Notes: a model not told the origin generated them from the sequence alone. Numbered from the stretch's first letter, positions 29,160 to 39,073 are shown. The stretch is DNA of 64,000 bases from Psychromonas sp. CNPT3 (GCF_000153405.2 NC_020802.1:1507883-1571882), one strand, 5' to 3'. A program made the numbers and translations.

Positions 29160-29654
29160 ATGATTACATTACATACAAATTTTGGTGACATTAAACTGGC
29201 ATTAAATACAGAAAAAGCCCCTAAAACAGTGGCTAACTTCCTAAAATATGCAGCCTCTGGTCACTACGATAATACTATTTTCCATCGTGTGATTGCAGGT
29301 TTCATGATCCAAGGTGGTGGTTTTCAACCGGGTATGGAAGAAAAAGACACCAACAAACCAGTAAAAAATGAAGCAAGTAATGGTCTTTCAAATGTAAATT
29401 ACTCAGTTGCAATGGCGCGTACCATGGAACCGCATTCAGCTTCTGCGCAGTTCTTTATCAATATCAATGATAATAAATTTCTTGATTTCAAATCTGAAAC
29501 AACGGATGGTTGGGGCTACTGTGTATTTGCAGAAGTTGTTGAAGGTTTTGATATTGTTGACAAAATTAAAGATGTTGCGACAGGTAACTTTGGGTTCGTA
29601 CATCAAGATGTACCTCTTGAAGATGTGTTACTGACACATGTGACTATCGCCTAA
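29160..29654 (+). CDS. ppiB: PpiB, cytoplasmic cyclophilin-type peptidyl-prolyl isomerase
   Basis: 164 residues from ATG 29160 ([13 protein letters not shown]), preceded by AGGATCGACAA; the longer frame to 29115 is unsupported. Cyclophilin core [26 protein letters not shown] and [13 protein letters not shown]. No signal peptide. The stop overlaps the lpxH start (TAATG). Confidence 0.97.
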   Translation: MITLHTNFGDIKLALNTEKAPKTVANFLKYAASGHYDNTIFHRVIAGFMIQGGGFQPGMEEKDTNKPVKNEASNGLSNVNYSVAMARTMEPHSASAQFFININDNKFLDFKSETTDGWGYCVFAEVVEGFDIVDKIKDVATGNFGFVHQDVPLEDVLLTHVTIA

Positions 29655-30388
29655 TGCGCACGCTCTTTATTGCAGATCTGCATTTAAGTGAAACTAGCCC
29701 GCAATTAACACGCGCTTTCTTTACTTTTTTAGAGCAAGAAAATACGGATGTTGACGCCTTATATATTTTGGGCGACTTGTTTGAAGTGTGGATCGGTGAT
29801 GATGAGCACACCCCTTTGATGGATGAGGTAGCACAAAAGTTATCTCAATATCATCAACGTTTTAATATCCCTATTTATTATATTCATGGTAATCGCGACT
29901 TTATGATCGGCAAACGTTATGCAAAACAGTCTTGCATGCAATTATTGCCCGAGCATTATGAAATTGATTTATATGCGCAAAGAGTTTTGATCATGCACGG
30001 TGATACGCTTTGCCTTGCGGATAAAAATTATCAGCGTTTACGAAAAATTATTCATAACCCTCTTTTACAGTTTATTTTTAATTGCCTACCGTTAAAGTTG
30101 CGCAAAAAAATTGGTTGGAAAATTCGCACCGCAAGCCAATCTAAAAAAGCATATAAAAAAGGTAATGTGATGGGGGTAACCGAATCTGAAGTGCAACGTT
30201 TATTGAACGTACACCAATGTACACTGCTTATTCACGGACATACTCATCAAGTGGGCAGTTATAGCGTACTTGGTGAAGGGGATAATAAATGCAGAATGGA
30301 TGTTGGCGATTGGTTTAATGAATATAGTTTTATTGAAGCGACAGCCTCCTCAACGCAGATAATCTTCAGGCCCGTCTTACCTATTTAA
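29654..30388 (+). CDS. lpxH: LpxH, UDP-2,3-diacylglucosamine diphosphatase
   Basis: 244 residues. Calcineurin-like metallophosphatase motifs: FIADLHLS, LGDLFEVWIGDD, HGNRDFM, LIMHGDTLC and HGHTHQ. It makes lipid X in lipid A synthesis. It is coupled to ppiB. Its last 150 bp recur in decayed form at 35941-36109. Confidence 0.97.
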   Translation: MRTLFIADLHLSETSPQLTRAFFTFLEQENTDVDALYILGDLFEVWIGDDEHTPLMDEVAQKLSQYHQRFNIPIYYIHGNRDFMIGKRYAKQSCMQLLPEHYEIDLYAQRVLIMHGDTLCLADKNYQRLRKIIHNPLLQFIFNCLPLKLRKKIGWKIRTASQSKKAYKKGNVMGVTESEVQRLLNVHQCTLLIHGHTHQVGSYSVLGEGDNKCRMDVGDWFNEYSFIEATASSTQIIFRPVLPI

Positions 30389-30395
30389 CATTAAA

Positions 30396-30424
30396 TGGGG
30401 TGTGGCTCCTTTGAGCGACACCCA
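30396..30424 (+). terminator. Hairpin after lpxH
   Basis: TGGGGTGTGGCTC and GAGCGACACCCA pair around a CTTT loop, with one or two mismatches. It has no long T run. It lies 8 bp after the lpxH stop and is a probable terminator. Confidence 0.55.
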
Positions 30425-30440
30425 ATTATCCCTCATTACG

Positions 30441-30554
30441 CTATTTTTCTTGTTTTTTATAATGATCACAGTCTTTTTCAAAGCACCGCTGGATAGACTC
30501 TCCCGTGTCATCAATCGCAACTGAACGTTTCTGTTTGCAAGATTTTACTGTTTC
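30441..30554 (-). pseudogene. Possible 3' remnant of a small gene next to MITE copy 3
   Basis: On the minus strand a frame of about 36 codons ends at TAG 30441-30443 and reads ETVKSCKQKRSVAIDD then TGESIQRCFEKDCDHYKKQEK. The composition is protein-like, with paired Cys. It has no start codon, and MITE copy 3 begins just upstream (30561), so it may be the surviving tail of a gene cut off by that insertion. Family not recognised. Confidence 0.3.
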
Positions 30555-30560
30555 TTACTC

Positions 30561-30650
30561 ATACCTAAAGAACTAAAAAAGTGATCCGTCTTGCTGGAAA
30601 AATAATCCCTACCTGCTAATACATGCAAGCTTAATTAAGTCCATTGCTAT
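30561..30650. repeat. MITE-like repeat, copy 3 (internally deleted)
   Basis: 90 bp, ATACCTAAAGAACT...AAGTCCATTGCTAT. Both ends and the sequence up to CTACCTGC align with copies 1 and 2, but the middle is missing. Its right end supplies the last codons and the stop of the adjacent LysR gene. Confidence 0.75.
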
Positions 30651-31557
30651 CATTAATTAACAGTGTCGACTTTATTTCCTTTTTATTTTCATTTTCAAAG
30701 CGCTGTAACGTAAAATCTAAAAATTTACGTAATCGTTTAGTCATTAATTTACGCTCTGGATAAATGAAATTAATCGGTACTTTTTCAGCATAAATATTAG
30801 GCAGTAGATGCTTTAATTTACCTTCTTTAATCAGATCTCGGCACAATAATTCAGACATATAAGCAATGCCCAGACCTTTAACACAGGCGTTTAAAGACGC
30901 GCTTAAAGTATTCACTTTAAATCGATAAGGTAACCCGGATAATACATGACCTCCGGTACCATGCTTCATGGTACTTAGCACAATTTGCTGATGCGGTGCT
31001 TTTAAATCTTTTAACGTCATGGGTTCATTATTGCGTTCTAAATACTCGGGACTGGCGATAAGTATCCGAGTGGCGTGATAAAAGACGCGAGCGATTAAAG
31101 ATGAATCCTCGACATTACCGGCTTGAATAATAAAATCGACACCCTCACTAATAATATCTACTTTTCGATTCGATATTTCTAACTTGATAATTAACTCGGG
31201 ATGTATTTTCATAAAGTCGGTAATGCACTCTCTCATCAAACTATTCTCAGCTTCAACGGGGATCACAATACTCATGGTGCCTCGAATAAAGTCATGGCTT
31301 TCCATGACGTCAATTTCGGCTTGATCAATTCGATCTAATATTTGAGAAGTCGACTGATAGAAATTGATACCTTCTTTGGTGAGCGTTAAATTCCGAGTAG
31401 AGCGAGTAAGCAATCGAGCCCCTAAATGATCTTCTAATTCCGCTATTTTCCGACTGACTGTCGACTTAGTGATACCTAAATTAATAGCCGCTTTAGTGAA
31501 ACTATTACAGTTCACAACCTGAGTGAAAATAGTCAATGTATTTAAGTCAAAACCCAT
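30631..31557 (-). CDS. LysR-family transcription regulator of the efflux operon
   Basis: 308 residues. N-terminal winged helix: FTKAAINLGITKSTVSRKIAELEDHLGARLLTR (residues 18-50, quoted in summary form), then a LysR substrate-binding domain. It is divergent from the outer membrane efflux gene with about 100 bp between, so it likely regulates it. The final residues and TAA stop come from MITE copy 3, so the C-terminus may differ from relatives. Confidence 0.9.
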   Translation of the reverse strand: MGFDLNTLTIFTQVVNCNSFTKAAINLGITKSTVSRKIAELEDHLGARLLTRSTRNLTLTKEGINFYQSTSQILDRIDQAEIDVMESHDFIRGTMSIVIPVEAENSLMRECITDFMKIHPELIIKLEISNRKVDIISEGVDFIIQAGNVEDSSLIARVFYHATRILIASPEYLERNNEPMTLKDLKAPHQQIVLSTMKHGTGGHVLSGLPYRFKVNTLSASLNACVKGLGIAYMSELLCRDLIKEGKLKHLLPNIYAEKVPINFIYPERKLMTKRLRKFLDFTLQRFENENKKEIKSTLLINDSNGLN

Positions 31558-31658
31558 ATTGATTGTTCCTTTGGTGCAACAGTCTTTTCATTTGTGGTGT
31601 ATATATTATCAATGTACTGACGGTTATACTACTGAAATTGACCTACCTAGAGTATATT

Positions 31659-33053
31659 ATGAGAAAAAAACATCAATTAGCGATGCCCTTATTTTTGGCA
31701 ACATCAATACTGTCAGGCTGTAGCATGAGTCCTCCTGAAGCACCGGTTCAAAAAAAACTATTAACATCTCAACAAGTTAAACTTTCCAGCATAGAAATGA
31801 ACGTAATACACGAACAATGGTGGGCTCAATTTAATGATCCTCAGCTCACTCAGTTGATTAACCTTGGTTTCAATAATAATTTAACGCTACAACAAGCTCA
31901 GCAAAAAGTAGAATTAGCGTCTCAACAAATTGCATTAGCGGAAGCCGGAAATCAAGTCAAGGTGAACTTAAATATAAGTGCGGGTGGTTTTGGTACGAAC
32001 GCGGGATCTTTTAATCTCGATGGCGCAAAATATTCGGGTTTAGGAATGTTACTCCCTTCTTTTTCTTATCAATTTGATTTTTGGGGTAAGCATGACGCTA
32101 TTATTGCGGCAGCAAGCAATCAAAAAAAATCAGTGCAAGCTAAACAAGAGCAAGCCAAACAGATTATTGCAGCCTCAATTACAAACAGTTATCTTTATTT
32201 ACAAAGCAGCTATCAAATCGAAAAAAACCTTAATGTGTTACTCAATGAAATTGAGCAACAAAATATCGTCATAATAAAGCAGGTAAAAAGAGGACTTGCG
32301 GTCCCCTCAGATGAGCTTTTAAATCAAGGTGATATCGATACTTTATTGGCGCAAATTTCGACAGAAAAAACGCATCAAAAACTCGCTAAAAATCAACTGG
32401 CTTTATACCTTGGCACCACCCCTGATCAATTAATAAGTTTAGTGGCCCCAACAGCAAAACCTATCAAGCCTCTTAACAGCATAACGGCTGTTCCAATGAG
32501 TTTACTTGAACGACGATCCGATATTATCGCCAGTAAATGGCTGGTTGAAATGAGCCAACAACAAGTAACACAAGCAAAGTTAGCTTATTACCCAGACGTT
32601 AATTTAATGGCCGTGGGCGTTGTTCAAGCATTGACTAATTTAAATCCGAGTCGATTACTCATCGGCTCAGCGACAGCGGGAACAAACCTTCCCATTTACG
32701 ATGGTGGTGTGAGAGACGCCAATTACACCTCTGCAAATATAAAATTTGACAGTGCAGTGCTTGATTATAACCAAACGGTGCTAACGGCGGTTAAGCAAGC
32801 ATCAGATGCCATTATCAACCTCCAAGAAGCACATCGACAACTCGCTTTATCCACCTCTGCAGTCACTCATTACCAAGACGCATTTGAGCTTATCAATAAA
32901 CGCTATAAACGTGGATTAATAAGCTTTTTCGAAATGAATGCAGCGCGAATGTTATGGCACAAGCAAGTGATTATAGAAGTGAATGCTGACGCTCACGTAT
33001 TGCAAAATCAGCTGCAACTGATCAGTGCGTTAGGTGGAAGTTACACTCGATAA
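31659..33053 (+). CDS. NodT-family outer membrane efflux lipoprotein (TolC-like)
   Basis: 464 residues from ATG 31659, which opens a lipoprotein signal (MRKKHQLAMPLFLATSILSGC, lipobox LSGC). The longer frame to 31563 lacks a signal logic. Two outer-membrane efflux domains follow, with long coiled-coil helices rich in Gln. It would be the outer channel of the pump encoded with the next two genes. Confidence 0.92.
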   Translation: MRKKHQLAMPLFLATSILSGCSMSPPEAPVQKKLLTSQQVKLSSIEMNVIHEQWWAQFNDPQLTQLINLGFNNNLTLQQAQQKVELASQQIALAEAGNQVKVNLNISAGGFGTNAGSFNLDGAKYSGLGMLLPSFSYQFDFWGKHDAIIAAASNQKKSVQAKQEQAKQIIAASITNSYLYLQSSYQIEKNLNVLLNEIEQQNIVIIKQVKRGLAVPSDELLNQGDIDTLLAQISTEKTHQKLAKNQLALYLGTTPDQLISLVAPTAKPIKPLNSITAVPMSLLERRSDIIASKWLVEMSQQQVTQAKLAYYPDVNLMAVGVVQALTNLNPSRLLIGSATAGTNLPIYDGGVRDANYTSANIKFDSAVLDYNQTVLTAVKQASDAIINLQEAHRQLALSTSAVTHYQDAFELINKRYKRGLISFFEMNAARMLWHKQVIIEVNADAHVLQNQLQLISALGGSYTR

Positions 33054-33094
33054 TAACCTAAATTAAATGACTCCAAACAGTAAAAGAGATCCTA

Positions 33095-34225
33095 ATGACA
33101 ATCCAATCAACAAAAAAACGTAACATTCTTCTTAGCGTATTTATTTTATCGGTATTCACAGTAAGCGCAGGACTTTACCTAACCCTCCCCTCTAACGAAC
33201 AAAGCACCGAAGACGCTTATGTCATGGGTAAAAAAGTGATCGTCACTTCGACACTCGCAGGCACCATTGGAAAAATAACGTCCGATGAAACCCAAACAGT
33301 ACAACAAGGTACCACCTTAATATTACTGAGTAACAATGAAATATTAATCGCAACGCAAGCAGCAGAAGCCAATGTAGAAATAGCGTTACGACAAGTGAAC
33401 AGTAATTACTTAAAAATAGACAAGTTAAGCGCACAAATATCCGCAGAAAAAATAAAATTATCTCAAGTAACCCAAGATTATAAGCGCCGTATAGGAGGAG
33501 ATAAAGACGGCACTGTGTTACCCGAAGTACTTATGCACGCCAAAAAATCGGTCGCAATAACGAAAGCAAACCTTCGTGCTTTACATATGCAATTAGCTGC
33601 TGATAAAGCGTTATTGCCTGCCATAAATAAACTACAAACACCGCAAGTACAGCTGGCGATTTCGCAACTTCGCAAAATATATTTAGCAAAAGAAAATGCG
33701 TCTATTGTCGCCCCTATCAGTGGCGTTATCGCGAATAAATCGGCGTATATCGGCCAACAAATAAAACCAGGGCAACCCTTGATGACGATTGTTCCACTGC
33801 ATAACCTTTGGATTGAAGCCAATTTTAAAGAAACTCAGCTGAAAAATATTCGTCCGGGTCAATCCGTTAATATTAGCTCCGACTTATACGGTGAAGAGCA
33901 TAATTACAACGGTATCGTTGTGGGTATCCATGCAGGAACAGGTAACGTTTTCTCTGCCATCCCAGCTCAAAATGCCACGGGTAACTGGATAAAAATAATT
34001 CAACGTATTCCAGTGCGCATTTATATTAACCCCTCTCAACTCAAAGCGTTTCCTCTGCGCATTGGTATGTCAATGAAGGTCACGGTTAAGACCAATTCAC
34101 AACCAAAAGGCAGTTTTGATGCCGATGCATTAATACACAATGAAAACATAATTGGATCATACCAACAAAAATTAGCACGCGTGGATACTAGGGTCGCGAA
34201 ATTAATTAAAAAATTAGGTGTTTAG
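33095..34225 (+). CDS. HlyD/EmrA-type periplasmic adaptor
   Basis: 376 residues. One N-terminal membrane anchor (about 11-30), then STEDAYVMGKKVIVTSTLAGTI, the biotinyl-lipoyl-like domain start. A helical hairpin and a second lipoyl half follow (SIVAPISGVIANKSAYIGQQIKPGQ, quoted in part). It links the inner pump to the outer channel. Its stop is directly followed by the pump start. Confidence 0.92.
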   Translation: MTIQSTKKRNILLSVFILSVFTVSAGLYLTLPSNEQSTEDAYVMGKKVIVTSTLAGTIGKITSDETQTVQQGTTLILLSNNEILIATQAAEANVEIALRQVNSNYLKIDKLSAQISAEKIKLSQVTQDYKRRIGGDKDGTVLPEVLMHAKKSVAITKANLRALHMQLAADKALLPAINKLQTPQVQLAISQLRKIYLAKENASIVAPISGVIANKSAYIGQQIKPGQPLMTIVPLHNLWIEANFKETQLKNIRPGQSVNISSDLYGEEHNYNGIVVGIHAGTGNVFSAIPAQNATGNWIKIIQRIPVRIYINPSQLKAFPLRIGMSMKVTVKTNSQPKGSFDADALIHNENIIGSYQQKLARVDTRVAKLIKKLGV

Positions 34226-35713
34226 GTGAGTACTGAATCGCCTTTGCAAGGAATAAAGCTAATATTAATCACTCTCGCCACGTCTATGGCGACGTTTATG
34301 ATGGTGTTAGATACTTCGATCGCCAACGTCGCTATCCCCACAATTTCAGGCAGTTTAGGGGTATCAACAAACCAAGGTATTTGGATCATTACCGCATTTG
34401 GTGCAGCTAACGCCATTTCTATGCCTATGACGGGGTTTTTAAGTAAACGATTTGGAGAAATTAAGTTATTTACGTTTGCGACCTTAGGTTTTGTGATCAC
34501 CTCTTTTTTATGTGGCATGTCAAATAACATGGAAATGCTTCTCTTTTTTAGAGTATTACAAGGTGCCGTTTCAGGTTCGATTGCACCTTTATCACAGAGT
34601 ATTCTGTTGCGTAATTTCCCCAGAGAAAAGCATGGTATGGCCATGGCTTTATGGTCGATGACAATCGTTGTTGCCCCTATCATGGGCCCTCTTTTAGGCG
34701 GTGTGCTGACAGATAATTATTCCTGGTCGTGGATTTTTTATATTAATATTCCCATTGGTATCATCGCCAGCGGTTTGGTTTTCTTTTTATTAAAAAACAG
34801 AGAATCAAAATCCGAAAAGGAGAATATAAACTACATTGGTATTGGTTTACTAGTGATCGCAGCTGGCAGTATTCAATTACTGTTCGATCTTGGAAAAGAT
34901 GAGGATTGGTTCCAATCAAACTTAATAATCGGTCTCGCTATTATTGCTATTTTATCATGGGGTATTATGATCATATGGGAATCATATCATGAGAATCCCG
35001 TTGTTAATTTCCGATTTTTTAAGCAACGCAATTTTACTGTCGCCATCATTGTTATGTGCTTAGGCTTCATGGTTTATTTTGGCTCTACTCTGTTATTGCC
35101 ACTTTGGTTGCAAGGCGTGATGGGTTATACCGCATCATGGTCTGGTTATGCGACCGCGCCAATCGGCATATTAGCCGTCATAAGTGCCCCCATAATCGGC
35201 AAGTTAATTCAAAAAGTAGATGTGCGCTATATTTTATCTTACGCATTTGTCGTCTTTGCGATCGTTGGTTTTTGGCGATCCAGCTATACTTTAGACGCTC
35301 CTTTTTCCTATATTATGATGCCACAGTTTATACTTGGCGCCGCTAATTTGGCTTTTTTTGTGCCTTTACAAAGTCTCGTTATTAATAGCGTCCCAAGGCA
35401 TGAAATCGCCAATGCCGTTGCATTGTCGACCTTCTTTAGGACGCTGTGCGGTAGTTTGTCTTCTTCTCTCGTGACAACCATATGGGATGGACGAATGGAA
35501 TTTCATCACGCAAGAATTGCAGAAGGATTTACGACATCAAATCAGGCGGCCGTTGAGTATATAGAAAAACTAGGTAATAATTTAACGGCAGTTAATGGCG
35601 TAATAACCCGGCAGGCCTATATGCTATCAACCAGTGAGATTTTTTGGGCATCCGGCATCATCTGTTTATTACTGATCCCTATCATTTGGCTCGCAAAACC
35701 AGTAAAGCATTGA
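34226..35713 (+). CDS. MFS drug:H+ antiporter of the DHA2 (EmrB/QacA) family
   Basis: 495 residues starting with GTG at 34226, immediately after the adaptor stop. About 14 helices. Motif A is in GFLSKRFGEIKLF, motif C-like in GPLLGGVLTDNYSWSWIFYINIPIG. LDTSIANVAIPTI near the N-terminus is the DHA2 motif D1. With the two preceding genes it makes an EmrAB-TolC-like tripartite pump; the substrate is unknown. Confidence 0.93.
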   Translation: MSTESPLQGIKLILITLATSMATFMMVLDTSIANVAIPTISGSLGVSTNQGIWIITAFGAANAISMPMTGFLSKRFGEIKLFTFATLGFVITSFLCGMSNNMEMLLFFRVLQGAVSGSIAPLSQSILLRNFPREKHGMAMALWSMTIVVAPIMGPLLGGVLTDNYSWSWIFYINIPIGIIASGLVFFLLKNRESKSEKENINYIGIGLLVIAAGSIQLLFDLGKDEDWFQSNLIIGLAIIAILSWGIMIIWESYHENPVVNFRFFKQRNFTVAIIVMCLGFMVYFGSTLLLPLWLQGVMGYTASWSGYATAPIGILAVISAPIIGKLIQKVDVRYILSYAFVVFAIVGFWRSSYTLDAPFSYIMMPQFILGAANLAFFVPLQSLVINSVPRHEIANAVALSTFFRTLCGSLSSSLVTTIWDGRMEFHHARIAEGFTTSNQAAVEYIEKLGNNLTAVNGVITRQAYMLSTSEIFWASGIICLLLIPIIWLAKPVKH

Positions 35714-35746
35714 TTCTTGTAGCGAATAACCGACGACATCATAGGA

Positions 35747-35890
35747 CTTTTGGTACGGGTATTCATCGCGATTTCGGTCGCTGAATTACCCGAAATACAA
35801 TTAAGAAATACGAATATTGTAGTTCTAACTTTAATGGCCATTGGTATGGCGGTTGGCTTCGTTTATATGGGCAAACATTACGTTCAATGA
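35747..35890 (+). pseudogene. Remnant with one hydrophobic helix
   Basis: An open stretch ending at TGA (about 35890) reads LVRVFIAISVAELPEIQLRN then TNIVVLTLMAIGMAVGFVYM and GKHYVQ. It has a convincing membrane helix but no good start, and I do not recognise it. It lies between the MFS gene and the lpxH-like remnant, so it is probably debris from the insertion. Confidence 0.35.
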
Positions 35891-35940
35891 GCTTAATATT
35901 TGGTGTTATTCGTTCGCCAATGAGTAATGAAAGACGGTTT

Positions 35941-36109
35941 CTTCACGGACAGTTTTATCAGTGGGCAGTTAACGTACTAGTGAAGGGATCATAAGTGTAG
36001 AGTGGATATTAGCGATTAGTTTGAGGAAGATTAGTTTAAGAAATATAGTTTTATTGAAGAAAGCACCGCGTCAACGAAAATAATATCCCGCCCTGCCTTA
36101 TCCATTTAA
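35941..36109 (+). pseudogene. Decayed direct copy of the lpxH 3' end
   Basis: The stretch from TTCACGGACAG through GTGGGCAGTTA, ATATAGTTTTATTGAAG and the final CCATTTAA aligns in order with 30233-30388, the last 150 bp of lpxH including its stop codon. It carries many substitutions and indels and is not coding. With the intact gene it brackets the efflux operon in direct orientation. Confidence 0.8.
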
Positions 36110-36123
36110 ACGTTATCTTATAT

Positions 36124-36155
36124 AAAAAACCGATCCCTTAAAGATCGGTTTTTTT
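36124..36155 (-). terminator. Intrinsic terminator of proQ-prc
   Basis: Stem AAAAAACCGATC / GATCGGTTTTTT with a 7-base loop, flanked by T runs on both strands. It lies 10 bp beyond the prc stop. Confidence 0.92.
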
Positions 36156-36164
36156 ATTTGCGCA

Positions 36165-38159
36165 TTATAATTTAGAAAAGTCTAAGGTAATATGCGCAGC
36201 TTCAATTAACAATGCATCTAATATTTCAAAATCTTCAGGAATATCATCAAGACTTTTAACTTGCTTTAAGCCTGCACGTTTTAATCGTTCATTGGTGCGC
36301 AATAAGGTTTTATTTTCATTTTCATCACGCTTTTTAATACGTACTTTTTCATCTAACGATATTGTTTTCTTGTTTTTTTCTATTTGATACTGCTTAATAT
36401 CGTCTGCAATATAAGTGAATTCGATTTCTGTTTTAATACGCTGTTGATATTCACTTTTAAGTTGCGTGATTTTTTTCGTTAACGGCCCTAACGATTTGTA
36501 ATGGGCAGCGCGAATATTATCCCAAGGTAACGCATTTTCTTCTAAGCTTTCACCGGTATCTTCCGGTGCAACGGCGCTTGGGAATGAGATATCGGGAGTA
36601 ACCCCTTTATTTTGTGTGCTTCCGCCATTGATACGATAAAATTTTGCAATTGTATATTGCACCGAGCCAATAACGTCAGCATCTTGGTCATAAAAACGGG
36701 CAATGCGTCTGTGTTGTTGCACTGTGCCTTTACCAAAGCTTTGTTCACCTAGAATAATTGCGCGATCATAATCTTGTAAGGCGGCTGCAAAAATTTCAGA
36801 GGCTGACGCACTGTAACGATTTATCAAAATCGTTAACGGACCGTCATAACTGATTTTAGGATTTTTATCTTTATGTACAAATATTTCATTGCGACTATCG
36901 CGCACTTGTACAACAGGGCCAGTTTTAATAAATAGTCCGGTTAATAAGGTCGCTTCGCTTAATGCGCCACCGCCATTATTACGTAAATCGATGACGATGC
37001 CTTCGACATTTTTAGCTTTAAGTTTTTCTAATTCTTTATCGACATCAATGCTTAAGTTCATATAGAAGCTAGGAATACTGATCACACCGATATTTTTACC
37101 GTCAATAACTTCAATGCTCGATTTTGCTTCACGCTCTTCAAGATGAATCTTTTCGCGCACCAACTCAATGATACGATTTTTATCACCCGATTTACTTGCC
37201 AAGATCTCCAATAAAACTTTGGTGCCTTTTGGGCCTTTTATCAAATCGACAATATCATCAAGACGCCAACCAATCACATCAATCATGGCTGCACCATCTT
37301 GACCCACACTGATTATTTTATCATCTTTAAATATTTTTTTAGAACGATCCGCAGGTCCACCCGGCACTAAGCTACGGATAATAGTGTAATCATCTTGTAA
37401 TTGTAATACAGCACCAATTCCCTCAAGAGAAAGGTTCATGTCCATATTAAAACGTTCGGCATTACGGGGAGATAGGTAACTAGTATGAGGCTCTATAGCG
37501 TGTGAATAGGCATTCATGAAACTTTGAAAAATATCTTCACTTTCGGTTTGCGAAAGGTGTTTAATGGCCATTTGATAACGTTTAGCGAGGGTCTTTTTGA
37601 TCTCCTTCCACGTTTTATCGCTGAGTTTCAGCGTTAAAGCATCGTATTTTACTTTGTCTTGCCACAGTCGATCTAGGGTTGCTTTATCTTTCGCCCAAGG
37701 TGACTCAGTGCGATCAAATTGATACTTTTGATCGCTGTTAAACTGCATTTCGGTATCAAGTAACGTTAAGGCATAACTAAAGCGTTCATAACGGCGCTGT
37801 AAGTTTAATTGAAATATTTTATAAACATCATCTAATTGGCCCGTTTTCAAATTATCATCTAAAACATCTTGATACTTTTTGAGCGCATCAATATCGCCTT
37901 GAATGAAAAATTGTCGATTAAAATCTAACATTTTAATATAACGCGTAAAGACTTTTTCCGATAACGCATCATCCAACGGGATATATTTATAATGTGAGCG
38001 ACTATAAAGGTCGCTCACTCTCTTCGCCACTTTACCATGTTGAGCTTGTTGCTCTAAATGGGGTATGTCTTTAAGCGCTATATTAGCTGGAATGCAAAAG
38101 GCACTGCCTACATATAACGAACCAATTAAACAAAAACTATGACGAAAAGTATATTTCAT
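36165..38159 (-). CDS. prc: Prc, tail-specific periplasmic protease
   Basis: 664 residues. Signal peptide at the N-terminus (MKYTFRHSFCLIGSLYVGSAF). A PDZ domain (LEGIGAVLQLQDDYTIIRSLVPGGPADRS, quoted in part) is near residues 240-330. The S41 catalytic core RYSASASEIFAAALQDYDRA (catalytic Ser) precedes GEQSFGKGTVQ (catalytic Lys). It trims C-termini of periplasmic proteins. It follows proQ by 10 bases, as in E. coli. Confidence 0.97.
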   Translation of the reverse strand: MKYTFRHSFCLIGSLYVGSAFCIPANIALKDIPHLEQQAQHGKVAKRVSDLYSRSHYKYIPLDDALSEKVFTRYIKMLDFNRQFFIQGDIDALKKYQDVLDDNLKTGQLDDVYKIFQLNLQRRYERFSYALTLLDTEMQFNSDQKYQFDRTESPWAKDKATLDRLWQDKVKYDALTLKLSDKTWKEIKKTLAKRYQMAIKHLSQTESEDIFQSFMNAYSHAIEPHTSYLSPRNAERFNMDMNLSLEGIGAVLQLQDDYTIIRSLVPGGPADRSKKIFKDDKIISVGQDGAAMIDVIGWRLDDIVDLIKGPKGTKVLLEILASKSGDKNRIIELVREKIHLEEREAKSSIEVIDGKNIGVISIPSFYMNLSIDVDKELEKLKAKNVEGIVIDLRNNGGGALSEATLLTGLFIKTGPVVQVRDSRNEIFVHKDKNPKISYDGPLTILINRYSASASEIFAAALQDYDRAIILGEQSFGKGTVQQHRRIARFYDQDADVIGSVQYTIAKFYRINGGSTQNKGVTPDISFPSAVAPEDTGESLEENALPWDNIRAAHYKSLGPLTKKITQLKSEYQQRIKTEIEFTYIADDIKQYQIEKNKKTISLDEKVRIKKRDENENKTLLRTNERLKRAGLKQVKSLDDIPEDFEILDALLIEAAHITLDFSKL

Positions 38160-38169
38160 TAACGATCCT

Positions 38170-38793
38170 TTATTCGACGATCAAATGTTTAGCTTGCACT
38201 TTCACAACCATGCCTGAGTTTAATTGAACTTGAACGTCATCTTTCATCACTTCAATTACAGTGCCAGAAACAGGCACTTTACCTAACAATACTTTAACGA
38301 CCTGTTGTACCGATAGCTCTGCATGTGTAGCAGGTTTGTAATTGCTCAAATCTTCAACAACTTCTTTTTTCACGGGGGCTGTTTTACGTTTTGGCACATG
38401 CACTTTTTTAGGTGCGCGTTTTTCGTTTTCTGTATTCGTTGTTTTTTTCTTGTTAGCAAAAACTTTATCTTTGCTTTCTTTTAACGTTTTAAGGGCGTGT
38501 TGTGCGTGCTCAAGAGACACGTCATCGCCTTCTACGCCGTCAAGATCAACACGTTTTACCGCTTCTTTAACGCAATGCAAGTAGCGCCAGCTTAATGTGT
38601 ATTGGCGTAAAGCACCACGAAGCTGCGTTTTACTAACCCGAGATTCATCTTCTAAACGCGCGACAAGTTCTTGGAAAATTCCAATTTTTAATGGTTTAGC
38701 TGGCGTACTACCGGCCGTGAAACATAAAGGGAATTTCTCGGTGATAAAATTGATTATCTGTTTGTTGTTAGTAAATTTTTCTGTGTTTTCCAT
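38170..38793 (-). CDS. proQ: ProQ, RNA chaperone
   Basis: 207 residues from ATG 38793 ([14 protein letters not shown]), with AGGTTCTCC upstream; the longer frame to 38817 is less likely. The N-terminal FinO/ProQ domain has FPLCFT and [18 protein letters not shown] basic linker follows, and a C-terminal Tudor-like domain ends in [13 protein letters not shown]. It binds structured small RNAs. Confidence 0.96.
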   Translation of the reverse strand: MENTEKFTNNKQIINFITEKFPLCFTAGSTPAKPLKIGIFQELVARLEDESRVSKTQLRGALRQYTLSWRYLHCVKEAVKRVDLDGVEGDDVSLEHAQHALKTLKESKDKVFANKKKTTNTENEKRAPKKVHVPKRKTAPVKKEVVEDLSNYKPATHAELSVQQVVKVLLGKVPVSGTVIEVMKDDVQVQLNSGMVVKVQAKHLIVE

Positions 38794-39073
38794 GGAGAAC
38801 CTAATTAGTGATAACAATAAATGATGTTGTGCTCTAAATAACCGAAGTTGTTATTTTGACCATCATAATATAAAAATATTTTAATATTATAGTGATGCAC
38901 TCAAGAAATGTGAAACTTAATTTGTTATTCTTTGCTATTTTTTAAATAGTTGCTTAAAAAACAGTCAACGTAAACAAATAAACAACACTATCGTTCTTTT
39001 ATAAAATCGCGTAAACTTCAGCCCCGCTATTACGCGCCTGAACTTCCTGATTTAATTTCAAAAGAGAAATTTT

